Shown here: positions 41,929 through 51,337 of the stretch, one piece after another | Layout of the letters: each line of letters begins with the position of its first letter | How positions within the stretch are numbered: position 1 is the first letter of the stretch | Origin: Mesorhizobium temperatum | GTDB lineage: Bacteria; Pseudomonadota; Alphaproteobacteria; Rhizobiales; Rhizobiaceae | DNA length: 64,000 bases | Assembly (NCBI RefSeq): GCF_002284575.1 | Contig: NZ_NPKJ01000022.1 | Location: forward strand, 190,930 to 254,929 | Direction: 5' to 3' | Translations under genes and position numbers: made by a program | Notes under the pieces: generated by a model | Database searches by the model: none | Seen by the model: the letters and a program-made list of their open reading frames with translations, nothing else | What the model was told of the DNA's origin: nothing

Positions 41929-42648
41929 ATGACGTATGCTACAAGCCTTTCATTGAGTGAGAATGAACACCGGCCGACGTCAGCCGCAGTCAAAAGCGAC
42001 GATAAGGCGTATATCAAGGCGCTAGGCTTCGTGCCAAAGCGATATGCGGCGGAAACCGATATCGTCAATCAGGGCGAGGACGGCGATCGCGTCTTCATAA
42101 TCGAGTCTGGCTGGGGATGCATTTCTCATGATCTTGCCGGTGGACAGCGACAGATTTTGGACTTTGCCCTGAAGGGCGACATTGTCCGGCCACAGACGTA
42201 CTCGGGCACTGCTCTTGAGACATTTGTGGCTCAAACCGACCTTGCGGTGTTAGAAGCCTCGACCAAGACACTTGCTCTTGGCGCAGCGAAGTCGCCCTAC
42301 ATAGCCTCCCTTTTTCTCGAAACTCTCGCGCGCCAGAGAGCGATTGTTGCCCAACACCTAACCAATGTAGGTCGACGCAGCGCCTTGGCGCGTACAGCGC
42401 ACCTGCTGCTCGAACTGAGAGCGCGATTGGAGCGCGTCGGCGCTGTCAGCCGCACTGGCTATGCATGCCCTCTCACCCAGTACGACCTCGCGGACGCGCT
42501 CGGGCTGACGCCCGTCCATGTCAATCGAATGCTGCGGGAATTGCGGGAACGCGGGTTTCTGGAGTTCCGCCAAGGTCATGTCCGCGTGCTGGATCGACTG
42601 GGCGTAACGAAATTTGCCGAGTTCGATGACAGGTATATCGATGGTTGA
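41929..42648 (+). CDS. Crp/Fnr-family transcriptional regulator
   Basis: A 239-residue protein. An N-terminal cyclic-nucleotide-binding-type beta roll (about 40-130; IVNQGEDGDRVFIIESGWGC) and a dimerisation helix are followed by a C-terminal winged helix (about 165-230) with CPLTQYDLADALGLTPVHVN and RMLRELRERGFLEF. No Cys cluster of Fnr type is visible. It lies at the head of the polysaccharide cluster and may regulate it. A GGGGAGG-like run lies about 15 bases before the ATG. Confidence 0.9.
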   Translation: MTYATSLSLSENEHRPTSAAVKSDDKAYIKALGFVPKRYAAETDIVNQGEDGDRVFIIESGWGCISHDLAGGQRQILDFALKGDIVRPQTYSGTALETFVAQTDLAVLEASTKTLALGAAKSPYIASLFLETLARQRAIVAQHLTNVGRRSALARTAHLLLELRARLERVGAVSRTGYACPLTQYDLADALGLTPVHVNRMLRELRERGFLEFRQGHVRVLDRLGVTKFAEFDDRYIDG

Positions 42649-43057
42649 CACTTACATTGGCGCACGACGCAAAGGCGGCGCGACGCGCCTCAAAGCCGCA
42701 CTGCCATCGGCGAGGCCGGCTGTCATTACGGACGGCGCCAACCCGCGCCTGACAAGCAACGCGAGGTCCAGATTCCAGTCGGTGTGTTCTCTGATACCCT
42801 CCTTCATAGACCAAATGAATTAGGCCAAGTGAAGGAGTAAAAATTTTTTACGTTTTGTTAACCTAAATTAGTGAAGGCACATCTTTTGGCCGATAAACAT
42901 TATTGACGGGATAGTGCTGTTCCATGGCGGGGCTTGGGAATCCCATAGTTATAGTGAAGGCGACGCGAACAGAACATCGCTCGTGGGAAATAGTATTTGC
43001 CTGAAGTCCATCTCGTACTGGTCTCGAAACGTGGGTAAAAGTTTGGGGAGTAAGTTC
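42649..43057. other. AT-rich regulatory region before the LuxR-type gene
   Basis: About 410 bases without a supported gene. 42835-42870 is strikingly AT-rich for this genome (TAAAAATTTTTTACG, then TTAACCTAAATTAG), which suggests a promoter and protein-binding region for the LuxR-type regulator at 43058. Confidence 0.45.
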
Positions 43058-43828
43058 ATGGTTCCGACAATTCAAATGGATAGCAAATCACCCGGTGCAC
43101 TGGAATTCGTATCGCGGACGACCGGGAATGGAATACATCTTCATAGACACGGCTTAGCCGAATCCTGCCTGGCTCTGCTGGATGAGCGAGTGCTTGACCG
43201 ACAATGTCTTGCGCAATGCCTGACCGCCTATGGCATCGGGAAGGAAATCCTGTCGTTCAATTCGATCGAAGAGTGGCGGCATCAAGAGAATGCACTGTCG
43301 ACGTCGGCGATTCTGCTGAACGTGGGCAGCCGAAAGGTGACAGACGCAAAGACCGGCAGCGAAATCGCCGATCTCGTGAATGAGGCCCACCCGGTTCCAG
43401 TGCTGATTTTGGCCGATACCGACGATTTAGAGCAGATTCTGAAGGCGTTGAATTATGGCGCAAAAGCCTATATCCCGTCGTCGATTCGTTTCGAGATCTG
43501 TGTTGAAGCCGTAAATCTTGTCCTTGCCGGTGGCACATTTGTCCCTGCAAGCAGTGTGCTTGCCCAGCACAAGGCAATCGACACGGGCGTCGATGTGACA
43601 AGGCCCATGGCGAGCGTGTTCACGGAGCGGCAAGAAGAGGTCGTCCAGGCTCTCAGGCGTGGGAAGGCGAACAAGATAATCGCTCATGAGCTCAACCTCC
43701 GAGAGAGCACGGTCAAGGTTCACATCCGCAACATCATGAAGAAGCTGAAGGCGACGAACAGGACGGAGGTCGTCTACAAGCTCAATGAGATGTTTCCTGG
43801 CGTCCACGTGTTGAGCCGACCGAGCTAA
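43058..43828 (+). CDS. LuxR-family response-regulator-like transcription factor
   Basis: A 256-residue protein. Residues about 38-150 form a receiver-like domain (SCLALLDERVLDRQCLAQCL, then VPVLILADTDDLEQILKALN and GAKAYIPSSI). The usual phospho-accepting Asp site reads TSAILLNVGSR, so Asp appears to be missing and phosphorylation is doubtful. The C-terminal LuxR HTH (about 185-245) is TERQEEVVQALRRGKANKII and ESTVKVHIRNIMKKLKATNR. GGGGAG lies 9 bases before ATG 43058. It is directly followed by polysaccharide genes, which it may control. Confidence 0.88.
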   Translation: MVPTIQMDSKSPGALEFVSRTTGNGIHLHRHGLAESCLALLDERVLDRQCLAQCLTAYGIGKEILSFNSIEEWRHQENALSTSAILLNVGSRKVTDAKTGSEIADLVNEAHPVPVLILADTDDLEQILKALNYGAKAYIPSSIRFEICVEAVNLVLAGGTFVPASSVLAQHKAIDTGVDVTRPMASVFTERQEEVVQALRRGKANKIIAHELNLRESTVKVHIRNIMKKLKATNRTEVVYKLNEMFPGVHVLSRPS

Positions 43829-43946
43829 ACGGTTTTGTCGTCATGACCGTGGCACGGCTGCATGCTCGCAATGGGGCCCGTCGGTGGCGATCCTGCTCGA
43901 CCGTTGCAGTTCGCCGCTCTTTTTGTTGCAGATTTGGATTGAAGCC

Positions 43947-45830
43947 ATGCTAGACCGGCCGTTGGCGGCAATAGCTCACAAGCCATGGCTTGGGGCGGAC
44001 GCCGCGCAGGACTTTATCAGCCTCGCTGACGTTGTTTCATTTGTTCGGCAGTACCTTTTCTCGATTCTGGCGTTCATCGTCGCCGGAATCGTTTGCGCCA
44101 CGTTTTACTTTGCTACCTCGGATTCTATTTATGCCGCGCGAACCCAGATCCTGATCGAACCAAAGATACCCAGAAACCTTCAGCAGCAACCCGCCGAAGT
44201 GAATCTGTCGCTCGATACCGCTCAGGTCGAGAGCCAGCTCGCAGTTCTGCGCTCCCAGAAGATCGCGATGATGGTGATCGATGACCTTGGACTCATGGAC
44301 AATCCAACGTTCAGGGATATGCACGGTCCGACCATCGGCGAGAGGTTTCACAGGGCTTGGATGAGTGTCGTTGAGGCCGGCGGGCTCGATACCAGCTATG
44401 CCGCGTTGACCAATTTCTTCCAACGAGTGCTGCCCGGGCCGGATCGAATCCAAACCAATAGTCCGCAGCTGGAATCCGAGCGTCGGCGTAGCGCGGTGGA
44501 GATTTTCAACGATGGCCTGGATGTCCAGCGTGTCGGTGTCTCGTATGCAATAGACATTTCGTTCCAGTCTCTGGACCCGGCATTGGCGGCACGCATCGCA
44601 AACGCCACAGCGGAGGCGTTCGTGCGTGAGCAAGTGCAAACGACAACAAAAGCGGCCGGCGAAGGCATCGCATGGTTGGAAAGGCGGATGCGGGAGGTCG
44701 GCGATCAGATGAACAGGGCGACCAGGGTCGCCCAGGAGTTTCGCGCGAAACACGACTACAGCATAGGTCAGGACGAGACGCCCATCGAGGGACAGGGTCT
44801 CGCGCCCAGCGAAGAACAGCCAACACGCCAGACTACGCTAGAGCAGTTGGAAGTTACAGCCGACACCTATCGCAAGATGTATGAAAGCCTGCTCGGGGCG
44901 TATACGAACTCGGTCGACCAGCAACCTTATCTGATCGCCAATGCTCGTGTCATTACATCCGCAACGAGCCCAAAGAAAGCAAGTCGGCCGCGCAAGACGC
45001 TGATCCTCGCCTTTGGCGCACTTGCCGGAATGGTGGCTGGCATCGGATTTGCCGTGGCGCGGCGCGGCCTCGATCGGAACGTGAGGACCCCGCATCAGAT
45101 CCGCCGCGAACTGGGCCTGGCCTGTATCGGAGAATTGCCGCCGGTCAGTTTCAGGCGGGGTGGTTTTGGCCGGCTTGATGAGGTGCTCAAGAATCCGGAC
45201 TCTTCATTCAGCGGCAGCCTCAGGAGCGTCAAGGCGATCATGGGCTTGGCAGTAGCCACCCCTTCAAGACGTCGCATCGGAATCACATCCGTGTCCCCCG
45301 GTGATGGAAAGAGCACCGTTGTAAGCAATCTGGCGGCCCTGTGTGGAGTGTCGGGCACAACGACCCTCGTGATCAACGCCGACCATAGGTCGGCACTGGC
45401 CAACGAACTTCTCTTGTCCTCCGATCTCAACGTGATCGATGGAGAGTCCGGGAGCCCCAAAAATATCGGCAAGCAAATCCAGTTTGTTGAAAAGACATCG
45501 TTTTATTACTTGAAGAACGATGTGTCGAATTCGACGAACTTGCTTGTTCCCGATAATATGGAGAAACTACTGAGCGACGTTGACGCCTACAGCGTGGTCA
45601 TTGTTGAGCTCCCACCGTTTAGTTCAGGTGCCGAAGGGCTTGCTGTCTGCCCGCTTCTTGATGGCGTGATTGTGGTGGCGCAGTGGGGCGTGACGCCGCT
45701 TGATCAACTGGAAGACCTGACGCAGACACTCAAAAACACCAATTCGTCCGTCCTTGGCGTGTTGATGACACGTGTTCGTTCTGTTTCGGCTCATCGTTAC
45801 CGGAAGCGCGCAGGCCAAGCACCGCGCTGA
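43947..45830 (+). CDS. Polysaccharide chain-length protein, Wzz/BY-kinase-like (GumC/ExoP type)
   Basis: A 627-residue protein. Two membrane helices (about 30-55 and 345-370) bracket a periplasmic coiled region (Wzz domain). The cytoplasmic part resembles a bacterial tyrosine kinase: Walker A SPGDGKST is intact, but Walker A' reads TLVINADHRS and Walker B reads VVIVELPPF, both lacking the usual Asp. The C-terminus lacks a Tyr cluster. It probably sets chain length but may be catalytically inactive. Start 43947 is preferred over 43884, which adds a short hydrophobic leader. Confidence 0.87.
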   Translation: MLDRPLAAIAHKPWLGADAAQDFISLADVVSFVRQYLFSILAFIVAGIVCATFYFATSDSIYAARTQILIEPKIPRNLQQQPAEVNLSLDTAQVESQLAVLRSQKIAMMVIDDLGLMDNPTFRDMHGPTIGERFHRAWMSVVEAGGLDTSYAALTNFFQRVLPGPDRIQTNSPQLESERRRSAVEIFNDGLDVQRVGVSYAIDISFQSLDPALAARIANATAEAFVREQVQTTTKAAGEGIAWLERRMREVGDQMNRATRVAQEFRAKHDYSIGQDETPIEGQGLAPSEEQPTRQTTLEQLEVTADTYRKMYESLLGAYTNSVDQQPYLIANARVITSATSPKKASRPRKTLILAFGALAGMVAGIGFAVARRGLDRNVRTPHQIRRELGLACIGELPPVSFRRGGFGRLDEVLKNPDSSFSGSLRSVKAIMGLAVATPSRRRIGITSVSPGDGKSTVVSNLAALCGVSGTTTLVINADHRSALANELLLSSDLNVIDGESGSPKNIGKQIQFVEKTSFYYLKNDVSNSTNLLVPDNMEKLLSDVDAYSVVIVELPPFSSGAEGLAVCPLLDGVIVVAQWGVTPLDQLEDLTQTLKNTNSSVLGVLMTRVRSVSAHRYRKRAGQAPR

Positions 45831-46151
45831 CATCCTGTCTTCCTCGCGGCGGTGTCAGTCGAGCGCGAGCCCAGCGGCAAGTCTCGACACCGCCTGTCAA
45901 TTCGAACACCTGCCTGTCAAAACGAATCTGCGCCCCTGGCAGGGCAGCGCAGAGAACGGCAGGTCGAACGATCGATTCCGATATCGTGCCACATTGGACG
46001 GAGCAGCCATTCGTCCGTACCCAGCCTAGCATCTTAGGGGTAGCCCCCGCTGCCAATCATCCCCAATCTACCACCTTTTCCCTGCTTGCCGGAGATCATC
46101 CGTCGTTGACAAAATGCAAACGAAAACAGCTGAAATCGAGCGCAAGCGAAA
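45831..46151. other. Intergenic region before the ExoY-type gene
   Basis: 321 bases with no supportable gene or terminator. It probably carries the promoter for the sugar transferase. Confidence 0.4.
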
Positions 46152-47018
46152 ATGTCCAACGTGATCGAAAGCAACCTGCGGCACTGCGATGACTTGGCTA
46201 TTGAAGACTGGGCCATTCTGGTCGGAGCCAGGCCTGCGGCGACATTGCCTCTTCGGCTTGAAAGCGGCGCGGCCGCCACATCGAACACGCCAGACCTTTC
46301 GTCGCCTCAACTCAACGCAAGCCATGACAATGGCACCGTTTCGCTTGAGCCGGATATGCAAACGGCAAGCATTGAAGATGATGCGCGGGGCGACCGCCGA
46401 CAGCCGCTCGGCGGTTGGGCCAAGAGGTTGCTGGATCTGATGGTAGCCTCGACAGCGCTCATCCTGGCCAGTCCGATCCTGGTTCTGATCCCGCTACTGA
46501 TCAAGGCCACCACAGGCGGTCCGGTGCTGTTCGTTCACCGGCGTATTGGATTCAACGGAAAGGCCTTCGACTGCTACAAGTTCCGCACCATGGTACCGAA
46601 TGCCGAGGAGGTGCTCGAACGGCATCTGAGCTGCAATCCACAAGCCGCCCAGGAATGGGCAGCCAACCAGAAACTGAAGTGCGATCCGCGTATCCTGTTT
46701 CTCGGAAACATGCTTCGCAAATCGAGCCTGGATGAGTTGCCGCAGCTGTTCAACATCCTGCGTGGTGACATGAGTTGCGTCGGTCCGCGACCTGTCGTTG
46801 CCGACGAATTGCAACGCTATGGCGCCGCATCGTACGAATATTTGAAGACGCGGCCAGGACTGACCGGCCTCTGGCAGATAAACGGGAGAAACATGACCGA
46901 GTATTCACATCGCGTTTTACTGGATACGCAGTACGTTCGGACATGGTCTCTGCGCCGCGATCTTTCGATCCTGATGCGGACAATACCGGCCATCATGAAG
47001 TTTGATCAGACCTCCTGA
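46152..47018 (+). CDS. Undecaprenyl-phosphate sugar phosphotransferase, ExoY-type
   Basis: A 288-residue priming transferase. After a ~85-residue variable N-terminus comes one membrane helix (LLDLMVASTALILASPILVL), then the family core: GGPVLFVHRRIGFNGKAFDC, YKFRTMVPNAEEVL, LRKSSLDELPQLFNILRGDM, SCVGPRPVVADEL and RPGLTGLWQINGRN. It lacks the four extra N-terminal helices of WcaJ/WbaP, so it is of ExoY size. It transfers a sugar-1-phosphate to the lipid carrier, the first step of repeat-unit synthesis. Confidence 0.94.
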   Translation: MSNVIESNLRHCDDLAIEDWAILVGARPAATLPLRLESGAAATSNTPDLSSPQLNASHDNGTVSLEPDMQTASIEDDARGDRRQPLGGWAKRLLDLMVASTALILASPILVLIPLLIKATTGGPVLFVHRRIGFNGKAFDCYKFRTMVPNAEEVLERHLSCNPQAAQEWAANQKLKCDPRILFLGNMLRKSSLDELPQLFNILRGDMSCVGPRPVVADELQRYGAASYEYLKTRPGLTGLWQINGRNMTEYSHRVLLDTQYVRTWSLRRDLSILMRTIPAIMKFDQTS

Positions 47019-47094
47019 ACTTTGCTATGTCAGGGGGGTGGTGCAGCAGGAACCACCTCAAGGGATTGGCGCCCGCAAGGGATTGCCGCCCACC

Positions 47095-47337
47095 CTATTG
47101 TCGCCTTGGGCGGTGCCGCAGCACGGCAATTGCAAGGCCGACCAGATAGGCAATTTGGGTGACGACAACAAGATAAAACGTCGAGCGGATGGTGCTTTGA
47201 ACAGACAGGTGAAGAAAACTGCCTCCAGCGATGCTGCCGACGATCACCACCAAGGTCGCCACCATCAGCGCCGGCGCGCGCAGCGTAAGCCCTATTATCA
47301 GGGCAACACCCGCAACGCCGACAATGGCAAGCAACAC
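47095..47337 (-). CDS. Small integral membrane protein
   Basis: An 80-residue protein with three hydrophobic helices (LLAIVGVAGVALIIGLTLRA; ALMVATLVVIVGSIAG; TFYLVVVTQIAYLVGLAIAV) and a basic C-terminus (RHRPRRQ). The start is set at GTG 47337 because GGAGG lies 5 bases upstream; a longer frame from 47427 has no such site. Its orientation is opposite to its neighbours. The role is unknown. Confidence 0.6.
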   Translation of the reverse strand: MLLAIVGVAGVALIIGLTLRAPALMVATLVVIVGSIAGGSFLHLSVQSTIRSTFYLVVVTQIAYLVGLAIAVLRHRPRRQ

Positions 47338-47487
47338 AGCGACCTCCTCCCAGGGGCAATTTACGCCGCGCAAGACCAACCCTGTCCCAAGGAAATCAGA
47401 GTCGCTCGTTTTTGTGAAGCCAACCATTTAGCTCAGTGGTTCCGGCGGCGCCGTCAGGGTCTGAATCATTGATGGTCGGAGTGTGAA

Positions 47488-48966
47488 ATGCAGGTTTCGC
47501 TCGTTGGGGCACTGATTTGCACGGGACTCCTGGCCCTCGTCGTTTATATGCGCTGGTCGCTGATCACTGCACTGATTGCCTCTCTGGCTTTTGGTGCGAC
47601 GGCAATCGGGACAATAACCTCGCTTGGCGGTTCATCGCCGCTTATCTTTACCGTCTTTGATATGCTCGTGATAGTAGCCGCGCTGGCTCGACGGGGAATC
47701 TGGAGAGAAATAGGAGCGGTCTTCGTTCGTATAGGTGCAGCATGGATCGTCTGCGCGCTCATGATCTATGTCTGCATCGGAGCGCTGTTATTTCCGAGGC
47801 TCTTTGCAGGGCAGACAAGCGCTTTTGTCGCATCCCGCACCGGCAGGGGCGTCTACGAAGCGGCCTTGGCGCCGGTATCGGCCAATATCTCTCAGGCGGG
47901 ATACTTTGTTCTGGGAGGGCTGACGTTCCTGGCGGCCTGTCTGCTGCTTCAGCGCAGCGGCACGTTAGCCGACATCAGGCGAGGCTTCTTCCTTTGGTTC
48001 AGCTTGCACGTGTTCATGGGCATTTTGGATTTGTTGGGCAAAGTGATCGGCGCCGGCGACATCCTCGCCCCGATTCGTACGGCCAACTACGCCATGCTGA
48101 CGCAAGTCACGGAAGCAGGATTTTGGCGGATCGCGGGGGCGTTTTCAGAGGCATCGTCGTTCGGTGGGGCATCGCTGGCAGGGCTGGCGTTCACCTACAC
48201 CTATTGGCGCAAGACCGGATCCAAATTTGCATTGGGGTTAGGAGTGGCCCTTTTTGTTCTCCTGCTGCTGTCGACATCGTCGACCGCCTATGTCGGTCTT
48301 GCAATCGTAAGCGTGCCCGTCGTCTTTTCCATCGTGAAGTCGCTCGCTTCAGGTCGGCTGAGGTGGGGGGAGGCACTGCTTATCGCGTTGCTACCGCCCT
48401 TGCTCCTCTCCGCGATGGCCGCCAGTCTGTTCTATCCGCATTTCTTAGATCCGGTCTTGCAGCTTGTCGACAACACGGTAATCAACAAAGTCACATCAGC
48501 CTCCGGCCAGGAGCGCAGCTACTGGAACTACAAAAGCCTGCAGTCTTTCTTCGATACAGGAGGGCTGGGAGTCGGGTTGGGAAGCTCGCGGGCCTCGAGT
48601 TGGCCGATCGCGGTGCTTTCCCAGTTGGGGCTGTTCGGCACCGCGATGATGACAGTTCTGTTGGCAATGCTGGCGCGGGGGATGCGGGGTGGCCGCGTCG
48701 GTCGCATCGATCCCGAGATCGACGCGATCGCGTCGAGTGTCCGCGCTTGCGCCTTATCGGCGCTCGTGGCCGGATCCCTGGCAAGTGGCGGCGCCGACCC
48801 GGGTATCGTGTTCTTGATTCCTCTCGCTGTCGTTCTTGTCAGCCGGCTGTTGCCAGTTGAAGACGACAGTGTTGCTGAGGCTCCTGTAAGGACGCTCCGG
48901 CATTCGCCCGATTCCAGCGAACACGTGATTCAATCGCAGGTCGGCACTGTTCCCGGCCGCGCCTAA
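47488..48966 (+). CDS. O-antigen/exopolysaccharide polymerase-like membrane protein (Wzy/ExoQ type)
   Basis: A 492-residue polytopic protein with about 10-12 hydrophobic helices and a large central polar loop (about 310-355, including ASGQERSYWNYKSLQSFFDT). It ends with a polar tail. The pattern near GGLGVGLGSSRASSWPIAVL resembles the Wzy_C/O-antigen ligase family, where a conserved G-x-G-x-G segment precedes the last helices. It should polymerise the repeat units. GGAGTG precedes the ATG. Confidence 0.82.
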   Translation: MQVSLVGALICTGLLALVVYMRWSLITALIASLAFGATAIGTITSLGGSSPLIFTVFDMLVIVAALARRGIWREIGAVFVRIGAAWIVCALMIYVCIGALLFPRLFAGQTSAFVASRTGRGVYEAALAPVSANISQAGYFVLGGLTFLAACLLLQRSGTLADIRRGFFLWFSLHVFMGILDLLGKVIGAGDILAPIRTANYAMLTQVTEAGFWRIAGAFSEASSFGGASLAGLAFTYTYWRKTGSKFALGLGVALFVLLLLSTSSTAYVGLAIVSVPVVFSIVKSLASGRLRWGEALLIALLPPLLLSAMAASLFYPHFLDPVLQLVDNTVINKVTSASGQERSYWNYKSLQSFFDTGGLGVGLGSSRASSWPIAVLSQLGLFGTAMMTVLLAMLARGMRGGRVGRIDPEIDAIASSVRACALSALVAGSLASGGADPGIVFLIPLAVVLVSRLLPVEDDSVAEAPVRTLRHSPDSSEHVIQSQVGTVPGRA

Positions 48967-48978
48967 AGCGATATAGGC

Positions 48979-49752
48979 TCAGAGCTTTCGGAAGTATCCA
49001 TGAGCTCCGAAACCCATAGTGCTATCGAATCCACCATACAAAAGCGCAACCTTTTCGGGTTTATCGCTAAAGAACTCGTCGCAGGCCTTCTTTACCCCCG
49101 GATAGAGATCGACCGAGTCGAACAATCCAGGATCACTGTAGTCGTCTATCAGACATGCAGCACCCTTTGATAGGCGAGGATATACATACTCCAAGCTGAC
49201 CTTGACCGAGTCGTATAGGTCACCATCCAGATGCGCAAATGCAATTTTGTCCGGCAACTGTGTGGGAAGCGTATCTTCGAACCATCCCTGGTGAAGAATA
49301 GGCTGCCGAAGATTCAAACGCTTGAAGTTTGCCATGAGCGCATCCTTCGTAGTGGCCATGTCGCCCTTGTGAGCGTTGGCGTGGCCGTCTTCGGCACTGG
49401 CGTTCGGGAGACCTTCGAAGCTGTCATACAAGTGAAGGTTCCTGCTTGGATCGTAGTGCTGAAGTATGCGTTGGAATACCACGGCTGACTTGCCTTCGTG
49501 GCATCCCAATTCACAGAAGTCTCCAGGTACGTTGTAGAAAAGCGCTGCGCCTGCCAAGTGATACATGTCCATTCTCTGTTCAACACTGGTCATCCAGCCC
49601 GTGCGAACAGGTGGTGCGAGGACGAGATTTATTCCAAGTTTTCGGAGAACCTTGTTGGCAAAGCGAACCGTCTGAGACTTGGATGGCTTCTGTTGAATCC
49701 ATTCATCGAACGTGTTGGTCAAGAAGACGTTCGGTAGTTCAGTTGCTTGCAT
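48979..49752 (-). CDS. TylF/MycF-type O-methyltransferase
   Basis: A 257-residue protein. SAM motif GDFCELGCHEGKSAVVFQRI (about 76-95), family motifs LYDSFEGLPNASAEDGHA, AFAHLDGDLYDSVKVSLEYV and the metal-binding GAACLIDDYSDPG. The family methylates sugar hydroxyls in macrolides and cell-surface glycans. It is convergent with the polymerase gene and probably decorates the polysaccharide. Confidence 0.92.
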   Translation of the reverse strand: MQATELPNVFLTNTFDEWIQQKPSKSQTVRFANKVLRKLGINLVLAPPVRTGWMTSVEQRMDMYHLAGAALFYNVPGDFCELGCHEGKSAVVFQRILQHYDPSRNLHLYDSFEGLPNASAEDGHANAHKGDMATTKDALMANFKRLNLRQPILHQGWFEDTLPTQLPDKIAFAHLDGDLYDSVKVSLEYVYPRLSKGAACLIDDYSDPGLFDSVDLYPGVKKACDEFFSDKPEKVALLYGGFDSTMGFGAHGYFRKL

Positions 49753-49889
49753 AGCGAAGTCTCTTTTCCTATAAAAGAGCGCGATGGCGATAGAGCCATA
49801 TAGTGCGTGTATTGGTCAAGGAAGTTGCCTGATCTACATCAAGCAGTCGCGCGCTTATACCTAATCCTTCTAGCAAAACCCGCCGGGGG

Positions 49890-51326
49890 CTACGGAATGC
49901 CTACAGTATCGCCGGCGGTTTCTGCCTTGAGTTCTATTCTCGGCGCCTCGTGCCGCTCGGTCGATGTCAGGTCCAGCGCGCCCGTTTCATCCGGAGCCAG
50001 TGGTATTTCAACCTTGATCGTGTCTCCGGGCTCTACGGCACTCGTTTCGTTAGCTTGGATTTGCACTGTCGCGCCATCCGCCGACGGTCGGAAAATCGTG
50101 TAGATCGGCGCAGCCAGATCCGCGTCGGCTCGGCGGGCAAGAAGGGTCGGGGCGGATACCGCCGACTCGTACAATAGCCGCCTTGCTGTTTCTGTCCTGC
50201 TTTCGAGAGCATCGAGCTCAGCTTGCGTTTGACGCAGGTCGATCGTTACCTCATTTTTCCGCCCGTCCTCGAGCTCGAGAATTGATATGTCTGTTTTACT
50301 GATTTCCTGACGCCCGCGCAGCAGACTGGTTTCCGCCGACAACCTCTCGCTCTGCGCCTGGGCAAGGGCCCGCTCTAGAGAAAATTCCCGCGGCGCCGCC
50401 GCAAGACCTTTGACCACCAGCGCCGAAACCGCTGTCAACTCTTTCTGGATTGAGCCGATCTGCTTGTCGAGGAAAACGAGTTGCGCTTCCAGCGAGGCCA
50501 GTTCCTTCTGGAGGAACTCACGCAGACCATGGAGCGCCTTGATCTGAGTGTCCAATCCCTCGCTGCGCGCTTGGAAGATCAAGCGCTCCTGCTTCAAGAG
50601 CATAGCAAAGACGTCGTCCTGAATACGCGACGTCAACTGGACCGGAAACTTAATGTCGCTGGCATGCGAGAGTTCCGCCTCGAGTCGTGCCTTGCGAGCG
50701 AGGAGACTGGCCTCGCTCAGTCTAAGCAGGCTCACATCCCCTTGGCCCTGGATCACTTCGCGCTCGAACCTGGCATCCCTGTCCTCTCGGGTCCGCAACC
50801 CGCCCGCGATGCTCAATGCCTGCAAGACGGTCAGTCCGGGCCGGTATGCGAATTCTCCCGACTGCGTCACCTTGCCGACAACATAGAACGGTCGGAACTG
50901 GACGATTTCCACCGCCGTATTCGGTTTTCGCGCAAGGCCGACACTTTTCATCAGCCTGTCGCCGATGGAGTTCGCAATCTCGCCGGTGGTGAGGCCGGCA
51001 GCCTTGATTTCACCGACCAGCGGCAGCGAAACGGAGCCGTTGGGACCGACCGTGTATTCGTCGTTGAGAGCATCCCAGCCAAATATCGTGTCGCGCGACG
51101 CACGCCACTCGTAGACCTTGACGCGCAGCTTGTCTTGCGGGCCGAGCACATAGTCTCTGGCGTTTGCAGCCGAAACACCCAACATGCAGGCCAGGGACAT
51201 CCCCGCCGACACCACGACGTGGAGAAAGCGCCAAGCGCCGCGATCGGACAGCTTGCCCAGGCACCGAACTCGGTGATTTGAACGAGCGCCGCTGTTGACG
51301 GAAAAGGGCAGTTCCTCGAACATCAC
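49890..51326 (-). CDS. Polysaccharide export protein, ExoF/Wza-like
   Basis: A 478-residue protein with a signal-type segment at about 35-57 (LHVVVSAGMSLACMLGVSAA). The Poly_export domain begins RDYVLGPQDKLRVKVYEW, followed by a SLBB-type region (FYVVGKVTQSGEFAYRPGLT, VLQALSIAGGL). Residues about 235-400 form long coiled coils, as in ExoF-type proteins that combine export and periplasmic functions. There is no lipobox, so it is probably not a Wza lipoprotein. AGAGG lies before ATG 51326. It lies 11 bases downstream of a glycosyltransferase gene. Confidence 0.9.
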   Translation of the reverse strand: MMFEELPFSVNSGARSNHRVRCLGKLSDRGAWRFLHVVVSAGMSLACMLGVSAANARDYVLGPQDKLRVKVYEWRASRDTIFGWDALNDEYTVGPNGSVSLPLVGEIKAAGLTTGEIANSIGDRLMKSVGLARKPNTAVEIVQFRPFYVVGKVTQSGEFAYRPGLTVLQALSIAGGLRTREDRDARFEREVIQGQGDVSLLRLSEASLLARKARLEAELSHASDIKFPVQLTSRIQDDVFAMLLKQERLIFQARSEGLDTQIKALHGLREFLQKELASLEAQLVFLDKQIGSIQKELTAVSALVVKGLAAAPREFSLERALAQAQSERLSAETSLLRGRQEISKTDISILELEDGRKNEVTIDLRQTQAELDALESRTETARRLLYESAVSAPTLLARRADADLAAPIYTIFRPSADGATVQIQANETSAVEPGDTIKVEIPLAPDETGALDLTSTERHEAPRIELKAETAGDTVGIP

Positions 51327-51337
51327 TTACCTCTGCA

